The translations under genes and the position numbers were made by a program. Positions 48,667-58,773 of a DNA stretch of 61,739 bases are shown here, in pieces. The first letter of the stretch is position 1; each line of letters opens with the position of its first letter. This DNA is from Enteropsectra breve (taxonomy: Eukaryota > Microsporidia), in the NCBI GenBank assembly GCA_024243835.1, contig JALPMN010000637.1, positions 1 through 61,739 of the forward strand. The letters are read 5' to 3'. The notes below the pieces were generated by a model, which was given only the letters and a program-made list of their open reading frames with translations, searched no databases and was not told where the DNA came from.

Positions 48667-51666
48667 ATGTTCTTTGCGACCTTACTGATACATTGCCTTG
48701 GGGCAACTGAGCAAGCAGAAAAAGAAAGGTTACGGAAAGTAGAGGACGACAGGCTATTTGAGGATATTATGCAGAACAGGGCTGCAATTCTGGACGCGCG
48801 GGATAAAAATTTGATTGAAGTGCTTCTTCCGCGCCCAATGCCAACTAGAAACCAAATGTACAATCTGAGTGAGTTCAGGGAGGTTTTGGACCGTGAAAAA
48901 AATGCACAAACTAATAGCAGCAACCCTACAGAAGAGTACAATGATGTTGTGGCACAAAGATGTGTGGTTTGCTTAGAATCGTTCTTCAATGAAAAGAGTG
49001 AAGAAAGCCTATTTAAGAAGAGAGTGAATAAAACACATAACCAGCTGCCTAAGGTCGTGCTGTGCCCAAACCCACGCTGTAGCGGCGGAAGGATTTGCTG
49101 CACATGCATACGGGCATTGATCAAAGATGGTAATAAACTTGATCCTTTCAAAGCTCCTTTAAGATACTTTGATAACTGCAAAAAGCGCATTTCAGATCAA
49201 AGAATGGTTAAATGCCCAGTTTGTAGAAATTATCTGAATTTTGAACTTTTTAAATTGGAAGAGATTCCCGAAAATGCGAATATGACCAAGCGCGAAAAAC
49301 TTAATTATATAGAGGATCTTGTTTCTGTCCAAGATAAGACATATTGGCTCTTAGAAACGACAAATTCGTACACTGATGTCTTTTATATGAAAAAACTTTT
49401 TAAAGTGGTATACGATGTAGTAACGCCTAAAAATGATTATGATTTACCTGATTATGACCAAATGCTGTTTGTGAATGATCTTTCAAGGCAGTATAGATTT
49501 TTTTCCGGATGCACAAACGATTATGAAGATTTTACATTTCGTGCTAGCCTTATCAAATGCTTTATCAAAGTATGTACAGAGAAATTAGACTATCCGGCCA
49601 TAACAAACGAACTAAAAAAGATAATTGTATCTTCTAACACATCTACTGATATGCTCGAAAAGCATTTTGAAGATATCTGTTCAGCAGTTCCTATTGAGCA
49701 TGCGGATAAGTTCTCGACGATCTATTACGCAATGGTAATAGGCTATTTTGAAAAGACAAAGGATTGCAGCATGAATTTCAAGTTTATTAAGCGATGGATT
49801 CTATCTAAGTATTCATTTATACTCACAGGATTTCTACATAAAAAGCGAATTAATGATGAAGAGACTAATTTCTATCCTCTCACGAATAAACTTTATGATG
49901 CATTCACTGATGCTCTTCATGACCCGAGACTCATTGACAACATTGTCAAATACAAAGCTTTGGAATTCACATGCGTGGGGCTCAGCCGTTACCCTGGGAA
50001 CAATGCCATTTCTTATGATTCCTTAATAATAAACCTGACTGAGAAGTATTACAGTAAGCGGAAGGAAGAGACTGGCTCTGAACTATACAATGGCATATTT
50101 GTAAATCGGCATGGTGCTGATGCTCGACGTTTTTCATATCCTGTATATAAACGGTTTCTTACACAGCAATCAGGGGAAATAAGCTCAACAGATTTTAATT
50201 CACCAGAAGATATAGTAAGCCAGTCAAAACTGCCTGCGTTCATATACGATGCGATACTTACAACGGTTTTCAGCACGACTGCCGCACTCTTCGATAGCGA
50301 TGCTAAAAAAATCACTGATTATGCCATCACCTACAGTAATCTTTATAAAAGCGACACAAACTATGCCGACTTTCTTCGTGAGGCCTACAAAGCACAGTCA
50401 TCTCCTGACGATATAGCTAGGAAATTCATTTTGGAAAGCCTCAAGAAAAAAAAGTTTCAAGATGCGATTCTTCTTTTTAAAAATTTACCAAATGCTACCT
50501 CAACTCAAGCTGCCATTGAGTTGTTTAAAAAGAAGAAAGTGCTCCCTCGTCTGATTAAGGGAATACAGAAGTTTGAGTTTGTTAGCTGGGAAAACGAAAC
50601 ACCGATTTACAATATGCTGAAAGAATACTGCAAACCTAATTCTTTGCCTGCTCTGCTCGTGCGAATGAGCAGGCAGTCTTCGTGCTTTTTTAAGGTGCCG
50701 AGGGTAGAGATTGACTATCTGATTGAATCATTTTCTAAAAAATATCAAAACTACAGAAGAATTGGCTCTCTTGCATTCGTTTGCAGGAACAAGGAGCTTC
50801 TGAAATGCTTTAAGGATGATCTGGACTGGATTCTAACGAACTGGTATTTTGCTTCGAATCTCCATAATTTTTACAATGGCATTATTTCGTCTGAAGGCAC
50901 AGAGTCAATTCCTGATTTGCCGTTTTTCAGAATGTATTACGCAGAGTTATTTTTATGGCTGGATAAAAACATATCAGATGACGATGTTGCTCTGAAGATC
51001 AGCAGAATGCTGATGGTGGCGAAGCTTGCTACCCGAGATTTGACTGATAGAATGGAGGTCGATGTCAATGGAAGTAGCAGTGCTGGAATTAGTCCAGGTG
51101 AGAATAACGTGGTGCCTTGTGATTCTTCAATATTTGCACTTGAAAAAGATATGATTAAGGCTGTTTGGAGGAGCAAAGTCGGGTACGAGGCTTTCTGTGC
51201 GTTGCAGTGTTATTTGAGCGCCGATTTCAAAAAATATTTAGAGGAAAAATTGTTACCGGGTATTATCGCTATCGAGGGTGCTGACAGTGGTGAGTTGTTG
51301 AAAGAATGGCGGTACAGAGGCGAGTATAGAAAGCTTCTCAAATTGCAGGCAGGTTTAGATATTGAGAATGGGATGGGCACTTGCGGTGAAGAGGAGATGC
51401 GTAAGCTTTTAGAAATCCTTTCTGAGCTGAATTACCTTGAGATCAGTGCGCTGATGGCCATCAAAGAAAAGAGCAAATTGAAGGGAGAATTCACAGATAT
51501 CAAATACTACACCGAAAATATCTCAGTACTACCAAAGCATATTTGTGGTATGGTTGTTGAATCTTTACAGACCGATGGACAAAAATGTAGCGTTTTCAGG
51601 AAAAGGCCACATGCTCAGGATGCAAAGTTACACACGTTAAAATCTAGATACGTACATCAACATTAA
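48667..51666 (+). CDS. Large secreted RING-type protein (RING 2)
   Basis: 999 aa from the ATG at 48667, which begins a signal peptide (MFFATLLIHCLGATEQ); the frame extends upstream only to a TTG. Residues 99-186 hold a RING-like cysteine set: C99-x2-C102 (RCVVCLESF), C133, C138, CC at 144-145, C147 (LCPNPRCSGGRICCTCIRAL) and C183-x2-C186 (VKCPVC). The His of canonical RINGs is replaced by Cys, and two insertions lengthen it. The remaining 800 residues are helical. LPALLVRMSRQSSCFFKV resembles the RING 1 protein at the corresponding place, so the two are probably diverged paralogues. Likely exported E3-like protein; activity is inference. Confidence 0.72.
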   Translation: MFFATLLIHCLGATEQAEKERLRKVEDDRLFEDIMQNRAAILDARDKNLIEVLLPRPMPTRNQMYNLSEFREVLDREKNAQTNSSNPTEEYNDVVAQRCVVCLESFFNEKSEESLFKKRVNKTHNQLPKVVLCPNPRCSGGRICCTCIRALIKDGNKLDPFKAPLRYFDNCKKRISDQRMVKCPVCRNYLNFELFKLEEIPENANMTKREKLNYIEDLVSVQDKTYWLLETTNSYTDVFYMKKLFKVVYDVVTPKNDYDLPDYDQMLFVNDLSRQYRFFSGCTNDYEDFTFRASLIKCFIKVCTEKLDYPAITNELKKIIVSSNTSTDMLEKHFEDICSAVPIEHADKFSTIYYAMVIGYFEKTKDCSMNFKFIKRWILSKYSFILTGFLHKKRINDEETNFYPLTNKLYDAFTDALHDPRLIDNIVKYKALEFTCVGLSRYPGNNAISYDSLIINLTEKYYSKRKEETGSELYNGIFVNRHGADARRFSYPVYKRFLTQQSGEISSTDFNSPEDIVSQSKLPAFIYDAILTTVFSTTAALFDSDAKKITDYAITYSNLYKSDTNYADFLREAYKAQSSPDDIARKFILESLKKKKFQDAILLFKNLPNATSTQAAIELFKKKKVLPRLIKGIQKFEFVSWENETPIYNMLKEYCKPNSLPALLVRMSRQSSCFFKVPRVEIDYLIESFSKKYQNYRRIGSLAFVCRNKELLKCFKDDLDWILTNWYFASNLHNFYNGIISSEGTESIPDLPFFRMYYAELFLWLDKNISDDDVALKISRMLMVAKLATRDLTDRMEVDVNGSSSAGISPGENNVVPCDSSIFALEKDMIKAVWRSKVGYEAFCALQCYLSADFKKYLEEKLLPGIIAIEGADSGELLKEWRYRGEYRKLLKLQAGLDIENGMGTCGEEEMRKLLEILSELNYLEISALMAIKEKSKLKGEFTDIKYYTENISVLPKHICGMVVESLQTDGQKCSVFRKRPHAQDAKLHTLKSRYVHQH

Positions 51667-52316
51667 AATACTTAGCTTAGGCATGTCTTAGTTATACATC
51701 GCTTGCATCAAAGCTATTAAACTACCATTATTGAGTTAGAGGCCTAATTATAAAACAAATTATCTTCAACTTTATACTGAAAGTTTAAAGTCTTAAATCT
51801 GTTCAATATAACTATCAATGCCGAAAATCTAAAACTGCCTTTTTAACTTGGTTTAAAAATACACAACCTATCGCCAGAATGCAAAAATCTAAAGAAAAAT
51901 TCAGTCTTACAGTTGTAATGTTATTCATAAAGTTTATTTTGATCTGATACCAGGTAAGATGAATTATATTATAAAACTTATTGCTTTATCATCGATAAAA
52001 AAGAAGAACAATTAAATTACATCTCTTATTACACGCCGTGTTAAACAACTGTAATTTAAAACCGAGTTTGCTATTTTACCTAAAAACTTTGAGGCAAGCA
52101 CGAAGAACCCAACTTTTCTTTGCTCGGCTATTCTTTATAAGATGCTTAGCCACCTGCTATAGCTCTGTATAACAATAATAAAATATATTTAGAAGAGTAT
52201 TGGTTTACTATAACAACCCAGTCTTAAACTTTGCTTATTCTATTTTAAAAGCTTATTTAACCCTCGTATTTTAACAAAATGAAGAACAGTGCTTAAATGA
52301 AATTTTATTCATCCTC
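51667..52316. other. Intergenic
   Basis: AT-rich spacer between the RING 2 gene and the family fragment. Nothing recognised. Confidence 0.55.
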
Positions 52317-52524
52317 TTAAAGATGTACTGACCTCAAAGCCTTTTCATTGGCAACATCATAGCATCTTTCTTCAAAAAACAGTCTGCTGAACGCATTTTC
52401 ATCGCCGTAAGAATAGGCATTGCTACAAAGTTCTATGAATTTACTTTTGGTGCAGTCATCATCTATTCTTATTGGTTCCATTCGTCTTGCCTTAACTTGA
52501 TATTTTTCAATCTTAAAAATTTAT
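52317..52524 (-). pseudogene. 3'-terminal fragment of the Skp1/BTB-like family
   Basis: About 58 codons in one open frame, ending RSVHL and a stop at 52317-52319. Collinear with the last 60 residues of 58774-60999: ARRMEPIRIDDDC against VRRMESIKVDTDY, KFIELCSN against KFIEFCKR, and YDVANEKALRSVHL against YDVGNESALSSVHL. The DNA is also strongly similar, so the duplication or deletion is fairly recent. Homology fades around 52505-52524, where a TAA interrupts the frame. No upstream part of the gene remains. Confidence 0.85.
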
Positions 52525-52948
52525 TGAAGGTTGAAATTTTTCTCTTATGCTTTTATCTTTTGCTTCGCGTAGATCTATTCAGTCCCTTTCTCCGTGCTAT
52601 GTCTTACTCTGGTCAGCTTTCTTCCAGTGGCTGCTCCTCTAACGCCTGTCCACGGCGATGCTCAAAGGAAATGCTCTCAAGCGTTTTCTTAAGCACAATA
52701 GACTGGATGTATGCTTCAACGGTATCGGCCAGGCCAACATTTTTTGCTTATTTTTTGGAATTTTGTTACAATTCCGTCCTATTTTATCACGTAAGGGATG
52801 ATGTTCGTTTTGCATTTATATTCAAGCCCAAGTTATTATATTTAGTGATTACTATATAAAATTAGTTACATTGGACAAAACTTATTCGTTCTACAGTTGT
52901 AATTTTTATCGTTAATCGAATTAAATAAAATTTTTAAAATCACCCCAT
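52525..52948. other. Intergenic
   Basis: Between the fragment and the small membrane-protein gene. A plus-strand frame at 52497-52859 overlaps the fragment and is not convincing. The right end is the promoter listed below. Confidence 0.5.
52927..52948 (+). promoter_or_regulatory. AAATTTT + CCCC motif (85-aa membrane protein)
   Basis: aaaatttttaaaatcaccccatATG. Both elements at typical spacing mark the small frame as a real gene. Confidence 0.65.
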
Positions 52949-53206
52949 ATGACGACCGCTGAGACACAGACGATTCAAAACATTACAGAAGCTATTGTTA
53001 GTCCAGATATAACTCACTATAGCAACCCAAGCATTGCAACAATAATATTATGCTCTCTTACGATAGTGATCTCCTTGCTGTGCGGATTGTATAATTTGTT
53101 CCGTAAGTCTCCTGTGCAAAAATTAAGAGAGAGACGTGATAGAGCATTCGAACTAAATGCTCTCCAATCCTCAAATACGGATGGTCAACTACAAAGTATA
53201 GTATAA
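52949..53206 (+). CDS. Small single-pass membrane protein, 85 aa
   Basis: Not recognised. About 28 polar residues with two NxT/S sites, one hydrophobic helix (IATIILCSLTIVISLLCGLY), then a basic segment (FRKSPVQKLRERRDRAFEL) and polar tail. The charge pattern predicts N-terminus outside, C-terminus in the cytosol. Strong promoter motifs support it. Confidence 0.7.
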   Translation: MTTAETQTIQNITEAIVSPDITHYSNPSIATIILCSLTIVISLLCGLYNLFRKSPVQKLRERRDRAFELNALQSSNTDGQLQSIV

Positions 53207-54202
53207 TTCAATTAAATATTAAATTCTATTTGATCTTTATTATTGTACACATCATTTTAAAAATCAATCATAATTAAAAATTTTCTCTAAAAATTTTCAC
53301 ATGGATCCACACCATTTCACAGAAATAAAAGAATCCCTGGGTTATAGGAGGGCATCAGCGAGACCCTTATATTCGCTTTACTGAGTGAGCCAACCAGCAT
53401 TGCTGCAAATCTCTTAAATAGTTCTGGGTTCTAAAAAATATGTATTATACATTTATTGCTGTCAGTACTGGTATATAAAAAAACTTCGCATTATTGTGAA
53501 TCAAGCATTTCATAAAACTAAAAAACCCTATTAACTGTAGCAGACATGCTTTTTCTAGTAATCACAGTCTGACAGATGTATTATGATATAATATGCATAT
53601 TTTTCAGTTTAAATCAATACAGTGGATCTATATCTATGCACAATGAAGTTTTGGCCAGAATTCATGGACGCTTGACTATGAAAATATGAGCATATAATTT
53701 TTATGAGGCAACCAGTTATGCGTGATACTGCATTCAAACTAAAACACTTTAGCATTTGTTTTGTCCGAGAGTAGAAGAATGTTGTTTTGCATGTTTTTCA
53801 TAATGATACGTCAATATTTGCAGAAAACTTACCCTGAACTTAAGCCACTATAATTAAGATGATCTGGATATGCATGTCTCAATAATAGAATTTAAGAGCA
53901 AATAATTCTTGCTGCACGCCAAAAGGTACACTAGCCTCAATATAACGTGTGACTGGTTTCGAAAAATAAATTTTAATTGTATGATACAGTGCTAGCGAAG
54001 CGAAAACATCTTCATGCGGAATGCACGGTGTTTCATTGGTATTATACATTTCTTTGCACTGGACCTCTTGTTTTATTTTAAAAAACAAGACGAAATTTTA
54101 TTTCCAAATAGAAAACATGTAACTGTAGTAAAAGTAAAACAGTGATTTTTTTCGTGCCAAATTATCATACAAGACTAATTTATCACTTCAGCTTATATGC
54201 CC
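53207..54202. other. 1-kb intergenic region
   Basis: No gene accepted. 53330-53400 is slightly GC-richer. A TTG-started minus-strand frame at 53879-54088 may be a decayed coding remnant but shows no clear similarity. Confidence 0.45.
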
Positions 54203-56452
54203 TCATAAATGAACAGATGCTAATGCATCCATCTTTTTAGATTTGTAGGATGCTTTTTCAACTATGAACCTGCTTAGCTTATCTTCGTCAGATATTCTTT
54301 CTTCAAGCTCTTCCCAAAAATACTCAAAGAGCATCTCTCTAATCTTTTCGGCTTCTACTATTTCATCTTCTTTCAGACGTAGAACCAATTTGAATATAAT
54401 GTTTTTTTCAGGTAGAAACACCAACTGTCTAGCCATACACGAAATAAATCTAGCGTAACTGTCTTTTAGTCTGAGGACTGGCCTGTAACGTAAAAATAGA
54501 TGGGCATAGCAGCTCAACGTCAAACATGATCCGTTGCTCATAAAACCCTCAAGCCAGTTTTCGTAAGAGATATTTGAATAGTCGCTACAACTATTCATGA
54601 TAAGATCGAAAGTTTTTATATGTGAAATCCCATTTGGTTTATTGCGATGCAAATCAGAAAGAAACACACGGATGCTATCTTCAAAGACCCCGATGATACG
54701 GCAGAATGCCCAGTTTTCTAGTATTTCCAAACCGTTAATACTTCTAGAAAACGACTCCACTGGCATCATAGGCATATGAGGCCTAACTCTGTAGTCTTTA
54801 GCTTGATCTTGCACGAACATTGAATCCAAATATTCGAGGGTTTCAATTTCTACTTTCTTATCAGTAGCGACTTTTTCGCTGAGCAGTTCATTCACAAAGT
54901 ACGATTTTATTTGCTCAGCAACCATCTTCTCATCTTCAAATAATTCTAGGCTCATTCCACTTAACATATTAGAAACTTTTGCGTTTCTTATCTTGTTTTC
55001 AGGTAGAAAGTTAGAAATAAACTGCAGTGCGCGAAAATGCCCAAAAAAGACTGTAATGCTGTTTTTAAGAGCACATTCTTCCTTGAAAAGCTGGTAAATG
55101 ACGATATAATCAACTTTGCTGCAGAGGCCTAGTACTCCGAAAGCCTTTAAACTCGTCTTTCTCAATTTTGGAATCAAGGCCTCTGGAAATTTATTGTATC
55201 CTTGTATAAGCAGAGAACTAAGCCCCGGAAGAATTCTTATAGCCGCATCAACCAGCTTGGTTATAATTCCTTCCATATACACATCCGGATCTCCCTCCAG
55301 CGCCACATACTTGTTAAGAGCTACTAAATTGAAATTAGATTCTGAGTATACGGTATTGTGAATGCAAAGCTCAGTAATCTCTCTGAAAATCCACACAAAA
55401 CCAATATAACGTTCAATTTGGATGTCAAGATCGAAGGGTACCTTTCCCGGACGCCCCAGCCTATATCCAAAACATCTAACTAATGGCAAGGGTATATAAA
55501 GTCTATTGTTAATAAAAGGCCTGTTTATAGTATTAAACTCTTCAATCAGATTTATTATCAAAGAGGATTTTTCACTGAGGTCATGTTTGTTCATAAGAAG
55601 AATCACTTTGGAGTTTGTTTCGTAATGCATTTCATTAACAAAAATCAGATCTCTGAAACCTAAAAATAGATGGGTGATGTTATTTCGCGCCATTTCAAAC
55701 TGCAGCAAGCAGATAAAGTGGGAGAGAGGATATATTCTTTTTATTACTTTGGCTATGAAAGCTTTCTCTGGATTCGTTTCTTGCCCATTAAAAAAAGACT
55801 GATACTCTGCCAGCATGTTGCTCATCTTCAGAAGAAAAACAAAATTAATACAGAAAAGGTTGATTGTCTTTATCCTGAGATGCAGCGGATTTCCGTTATC
55901 TGTCAAGAAAATATCAACTTCTTTGCCATTGTCGATATCCAGATAGTCCATTGCTGATAGAAGTTTTACCACTTTTTCATCATTCAGCGAAATCTTCAGC
56001 TCGGTGCACCATTCTGATGTTAATCTAAAAACATCACGAATAATTTCATATTCATAGGGGACTATTAAATCAAATAGTTTAACCGGCTCGCACTCTTTCA
56101 TAAAGTCTTCATAATGCTCACTCAGCTGTATTTTTCTCAACACACGCGCCGTATGCTGTTCAAAGGTATCGCTTGTACTGCATTCGATTTCCTTTAGAGT
56201 TTCATCATAAAGATCATTCATCTTAAAAAGACGATCGAACCGCGAGGACGAGTCCAATTCTTGCAGGCCGAGATTGACAAAACACTTCTTCAGTTCCTTA
56301 GACCTTAAAATATCTCTCATGTCGAAAACTTCTTCAGTGTCGAGAGTAGTTACTCTTACCTGAAATGTGCGTGCAAATAACCTTTCCCGGCTATTTCCAA
56401 ACAACTTCAAAAGTGCTTCGCTCACATGCACCAGGAGCATGCAGGCTTCCAT
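54203..56452 (-). CDS. Paralogous-family protein, Skp1/BTB-like N-terminus (copy 2)
   Basis: 749 aa. Same architecture as copy 1: FQVRVTTLDTEEVFDMRDIL, insertion with STSDT, VKLFDLIVPYEYEIIRDVF, SEWC, LNDEKVVKLLSAMDYLDID, LRIKTINLFCINFVFLL, LSSLLIQGYNKFPEALIPKL, FFGHFRALQFISNF and an ending ASVHL. The N-terminus (MEACMLLVHVSEALLKLFG) is only weakly hydrophobic, so signal-peptide function is less certain than in copy 1. The promoter has AAATTTT then cccATG. Closest to copy 3 in the middle region by eye. The Skp1/BTB reading rests on the beta-strand/helix pattern and the A-x-YL-x-I helix, not on a database match. Confidence 0.7.
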   Translation of the reverse strand: MEACMLLVHVSEALLKLFGNSRERLFARTFQVRVTTLDTEEVFDMRDILRSKELKKCFVNLGLQELDSSSRFDRLFKMNDLYDETLKEIECSTSDTFEQHTARVLRKIQLSEHYEDFMKECEPVKLFDLIVPYEYEIIRDVFRLTSEWCTELKISLNDEKVVKLLSAMDYLDIDNGKEVDIFLTDNGNPLHLRIKTINLFCINFVFLLKMSNMLAEYQSFFNGQETNPEKAFIAKVIKRIYPLSHFICLLQFEMARNNITHLFLGFRDLIFVNEMHYETNSKVILLMNKHDLSEKSSLIINLIEEFNTINRPFINNRLYIPLPLVRCFGYRLGRPGKVPFDLDIQIERYIGFVWIFREITELCIHNTVYSESNFNLVALNKYVALEGDPDVYMEGIITKLVDAAIRILPGLSSLLIQGYNKFPEALIPKLRKTSLKAFGVLGLCSKVDYIVIYQLFKEECALKNSITVFFGHFRALQFISNFLPENKIRNAKVSNMLSGMSLELFEDEKMVAEQIKSYFVNELLSEKVATDKKVEIETLEYLDSMFVQDQAKDYRVRPHMPMMPVESFSRSINGLEILENWAFCRIIGVFEDSIRVFLSDLHRNKPNGISHIKTFDLIMNSCSDYSNISYENWLEGFMSNGSCLTLSCYAHLFLRYRPVLRLKDSYARFISCMARQLVFLPEKNIIFKLVLRLKEDEIVEAEKIREMLFEYFWEELEERISDEDKLSRFIVEKASYKSKKMDALASVHL

Positions 56453-56470
56453 GGGACCTGTAAAATTTTT
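56453..56470 (-). promoter_or_regulatory. AAATTTT + CCC motif (family copy 2)
   Basis: Minus strand aaaaattttacaggtcccATG, with CCC abutting the start codon. Confidence 0.65.
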
Positions 56471-57157
56471 TATTATATCAAATTACTAAAAATTTTGTTG
56501 TTTTCATATTAGAGTACTGATTTTTGAAGTTAATATTTGCACAATCAATTATCTGAAAAGGCATTTTCACTAAAGCTAGACATAGTTTTTAGAATCTGTT
56601 TAATTGATTCTAGAGAAATTTATTTATAGCTCAAAATCACTAAGATTATTAGGTTGTTCTACAATTGTATACTATGCATCTGCCTAAGAGCGCTTAGAGC
56701 AGTTTCCAGAAGTATATGAAGGAACAAAACTAATAATCTGAAAAGTGGAGTTAGTACTGCCATAAGCTGCAACTTTTATTAAAAGATTAAAAGAGCGAAA
56801 AATGAAGTACATATCCTCTATATATGAAAAGATAAAAAGGAGGTACCATACAAAACATGATAATGCAGAAAACAGCTGTTTTCATGGATTTAATTTTATA
56901 AAATGGGCCTAGGCCTTAGTCATATTCTCTTTGAGCTACTGTATATCGGGTTTTAATAATGCATCATAAAAATTTATAGATAGAGACCAGGCTATAAACG
57001 TTTTTAAATTTCTCATGAAGGAGATATAATGAAATTTATCTTTTATTGAATTTTCAATATTTTATAAACGCTTCTCCTCCTAGGACAAATTGAAAGTTCT
57101 GCTTAGTGTATGTTCCACCACATAAACTTTACTAAAATGCTTCTCTTAATAATCTGA
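56471..57157. other. Intergenic
   Basis: AT-rich spacer between family copy 2 and the frameshifted USP-like gene. Nothing recognised. Confidence 0.55.
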
Positions 57158-58196
57158 TTAAAATATACCCAAAGTATTGTTCTTTGGCTCAACTGCCCTA
57201 AGAATCAAGCAGGCGTCTGCTTCATGTTGTAGTTGTATGATTGAGGGCTTTGCGACATCAGCCATTTCAGGCTCGGTTGACTTGTTCCCCATTCGAAACG
57301 TAGCAACAAGCTCATAGTCTCTGTTCTCTTCGCTAAATGTGTAGCATGGTTTTACATGGATGTCTTTACCAAAGATCCTGCTATCTTCTGTAGAAACAGA
57401 CATGAGAATAAATGTGCCCAGTTTAAGCACTTTCGTATTGCTGCCGAGCATGCAGTCAGTGTTTTTGCACTGCTTACACGGAATGTAGTTGTGCATTTCT
57501 TTTATCTTAAGAGAAAGATTGTTTCGCTCATCTAAGTCATGTTTGCTCACTTGGTGGGAGATGAACTTCGTATTGCTCGTAGCATTTTCGAAGTCAAGTG
57601 CTATGTAACTGTTCTTATCAATGCTATCCTGGAGCATAGCTGCATGCTGTCTGTGTCTCAGTGCATATTGTGGTGTTGAACTTACCAAAAGGGCTTTTTT
57701 CGTTGTCTTTGTTCTCAGCCTCCAGCCGACTGAGCACATCTGCTAACAAGTCGATTGAGAAATTCTCAAAACCATCACGCCTTAACTCTCTAAACGCTTC
57801 TGCAATCATATTTCTGTCAGATGCAGACAATCCTTTGCCACCTAAGAAGTTCATTTGAACAAGCCGCATGGCACAGGACATTTTGCTTTGCGGTAGAAAA
57901 TCATGTGAACAGATGAACTCTTTTACTTCCGTGATTGTAGATATTATTTCACACATAAATATCATGCTTGCCACCATTAAAGTGCTTCTTACTTTTTCTC
58001 TGATTTCATTATTTCTGATTATTGTCTTTTTCATGAATTTATCTTCTGTGCACTCTGTCTTTTTCACGAATTTGTCTTCTGTGCACCCAGTCTTTTTTGA
58101 CTTTGCACAATAATCTTTATAGATAGAATAGGCAATAACAAAGCAACTGCTTGTAAGCACACCAATTGTGATAAAAGCTTTCAAATTCCACTCCAT
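57158..58196 (-). pseudogene. Anchored USP-like gene interrupted by a frameshift
   Basis: Starts at 58196 with a perfect promoter (aaaactttaacccATG). An N-terminal membrane anchor (AFITIGVLTSSCFVIAYSIY) is followed by two copies of TEDKF.KK. A USP-like order then appears: IFMCEIISTITEVKEFI in place of the Cys box, IDLLADVLSRLEAE where the 'QDAhEFL..LLd' helix sits, and SPFGKFNTTICTE. The first frame ends at 57624. The second frame continues with LKLGTFILMSV, HVKPCYTFSEE and YELVATFRM, like the 'LP..LiihLkRF' and 'Y.L.avi.H' strands. The change falls between about 57624 and 57700. The expected catalytic Cys position reads Ile. Could be a real pseudogene, a sequencing error, or (less likely) an unspliced intron beginning at gtaagt. 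Confidence 0.6.
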
Positions 58197-58773
58197 GGGT
58201 TAAAGTTTTATTTTTTTAAAAGCGTCACTAGTAATATGAGCTGACTTGAATTAAAAAGGGGGTTTTATGAGAACGCTCTATTAATTCATTACATATTCTT
58301 TAACCGAAGTTCTAAATCAGATAATCGAGATAGAGTCCAGATGTACTATACTTGTTTTGATGTATTTTTAAGCATAGCTTAGGCTTTCACAGGCGATTTT
58401 AATAAAGTATAAAATTTTGTGATAATCTAAAATCATAGGCCCATTTTCAAAGAATTGTGTTAACAGGTTATATGAAGTGAAAATAATTTGCCGAAACTAT
58501 ATTTAATACACTGATTTGAAACTTTAGATAGACTTTCTTATTTTCGTTAATCCAAAGTTTTCTAACGGCATCGCCTTACTGGCAAGCATGTTAGTATATA
58601 AAACCTTAAAACTTAAATATTGCAGATTCACGAAAATACAAAATGCTCTTGCTGAAAACTGATGAGCTTATATAATCTAGAACGTAAAGAATGTTTTTAC
58701 CTAAGAATATATTCTACTCTTGCGTTTCATTCTAAGAATAAGAACCGCATCCAAATATTGCTTTATTTATCCT
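58197..58773. other. Intergenic
   Basis: Spacer between the USP-like gene's promoter and the stop of family copy 3. Nothing recognised. Confidence 0.55.

Noticed and set aside
52497..52859. 120-codon plus-strand frame
   Set aside because: Lies opposite the family fragment, has no motif before the start, and its composition is that of antisense and spacer DNA.
53879..54088. Minus-strand frame, considered a relic of the USP-like family
   Set aside because: TTG start and no convincing block alignment with 57158-58196 or 38931-41180.
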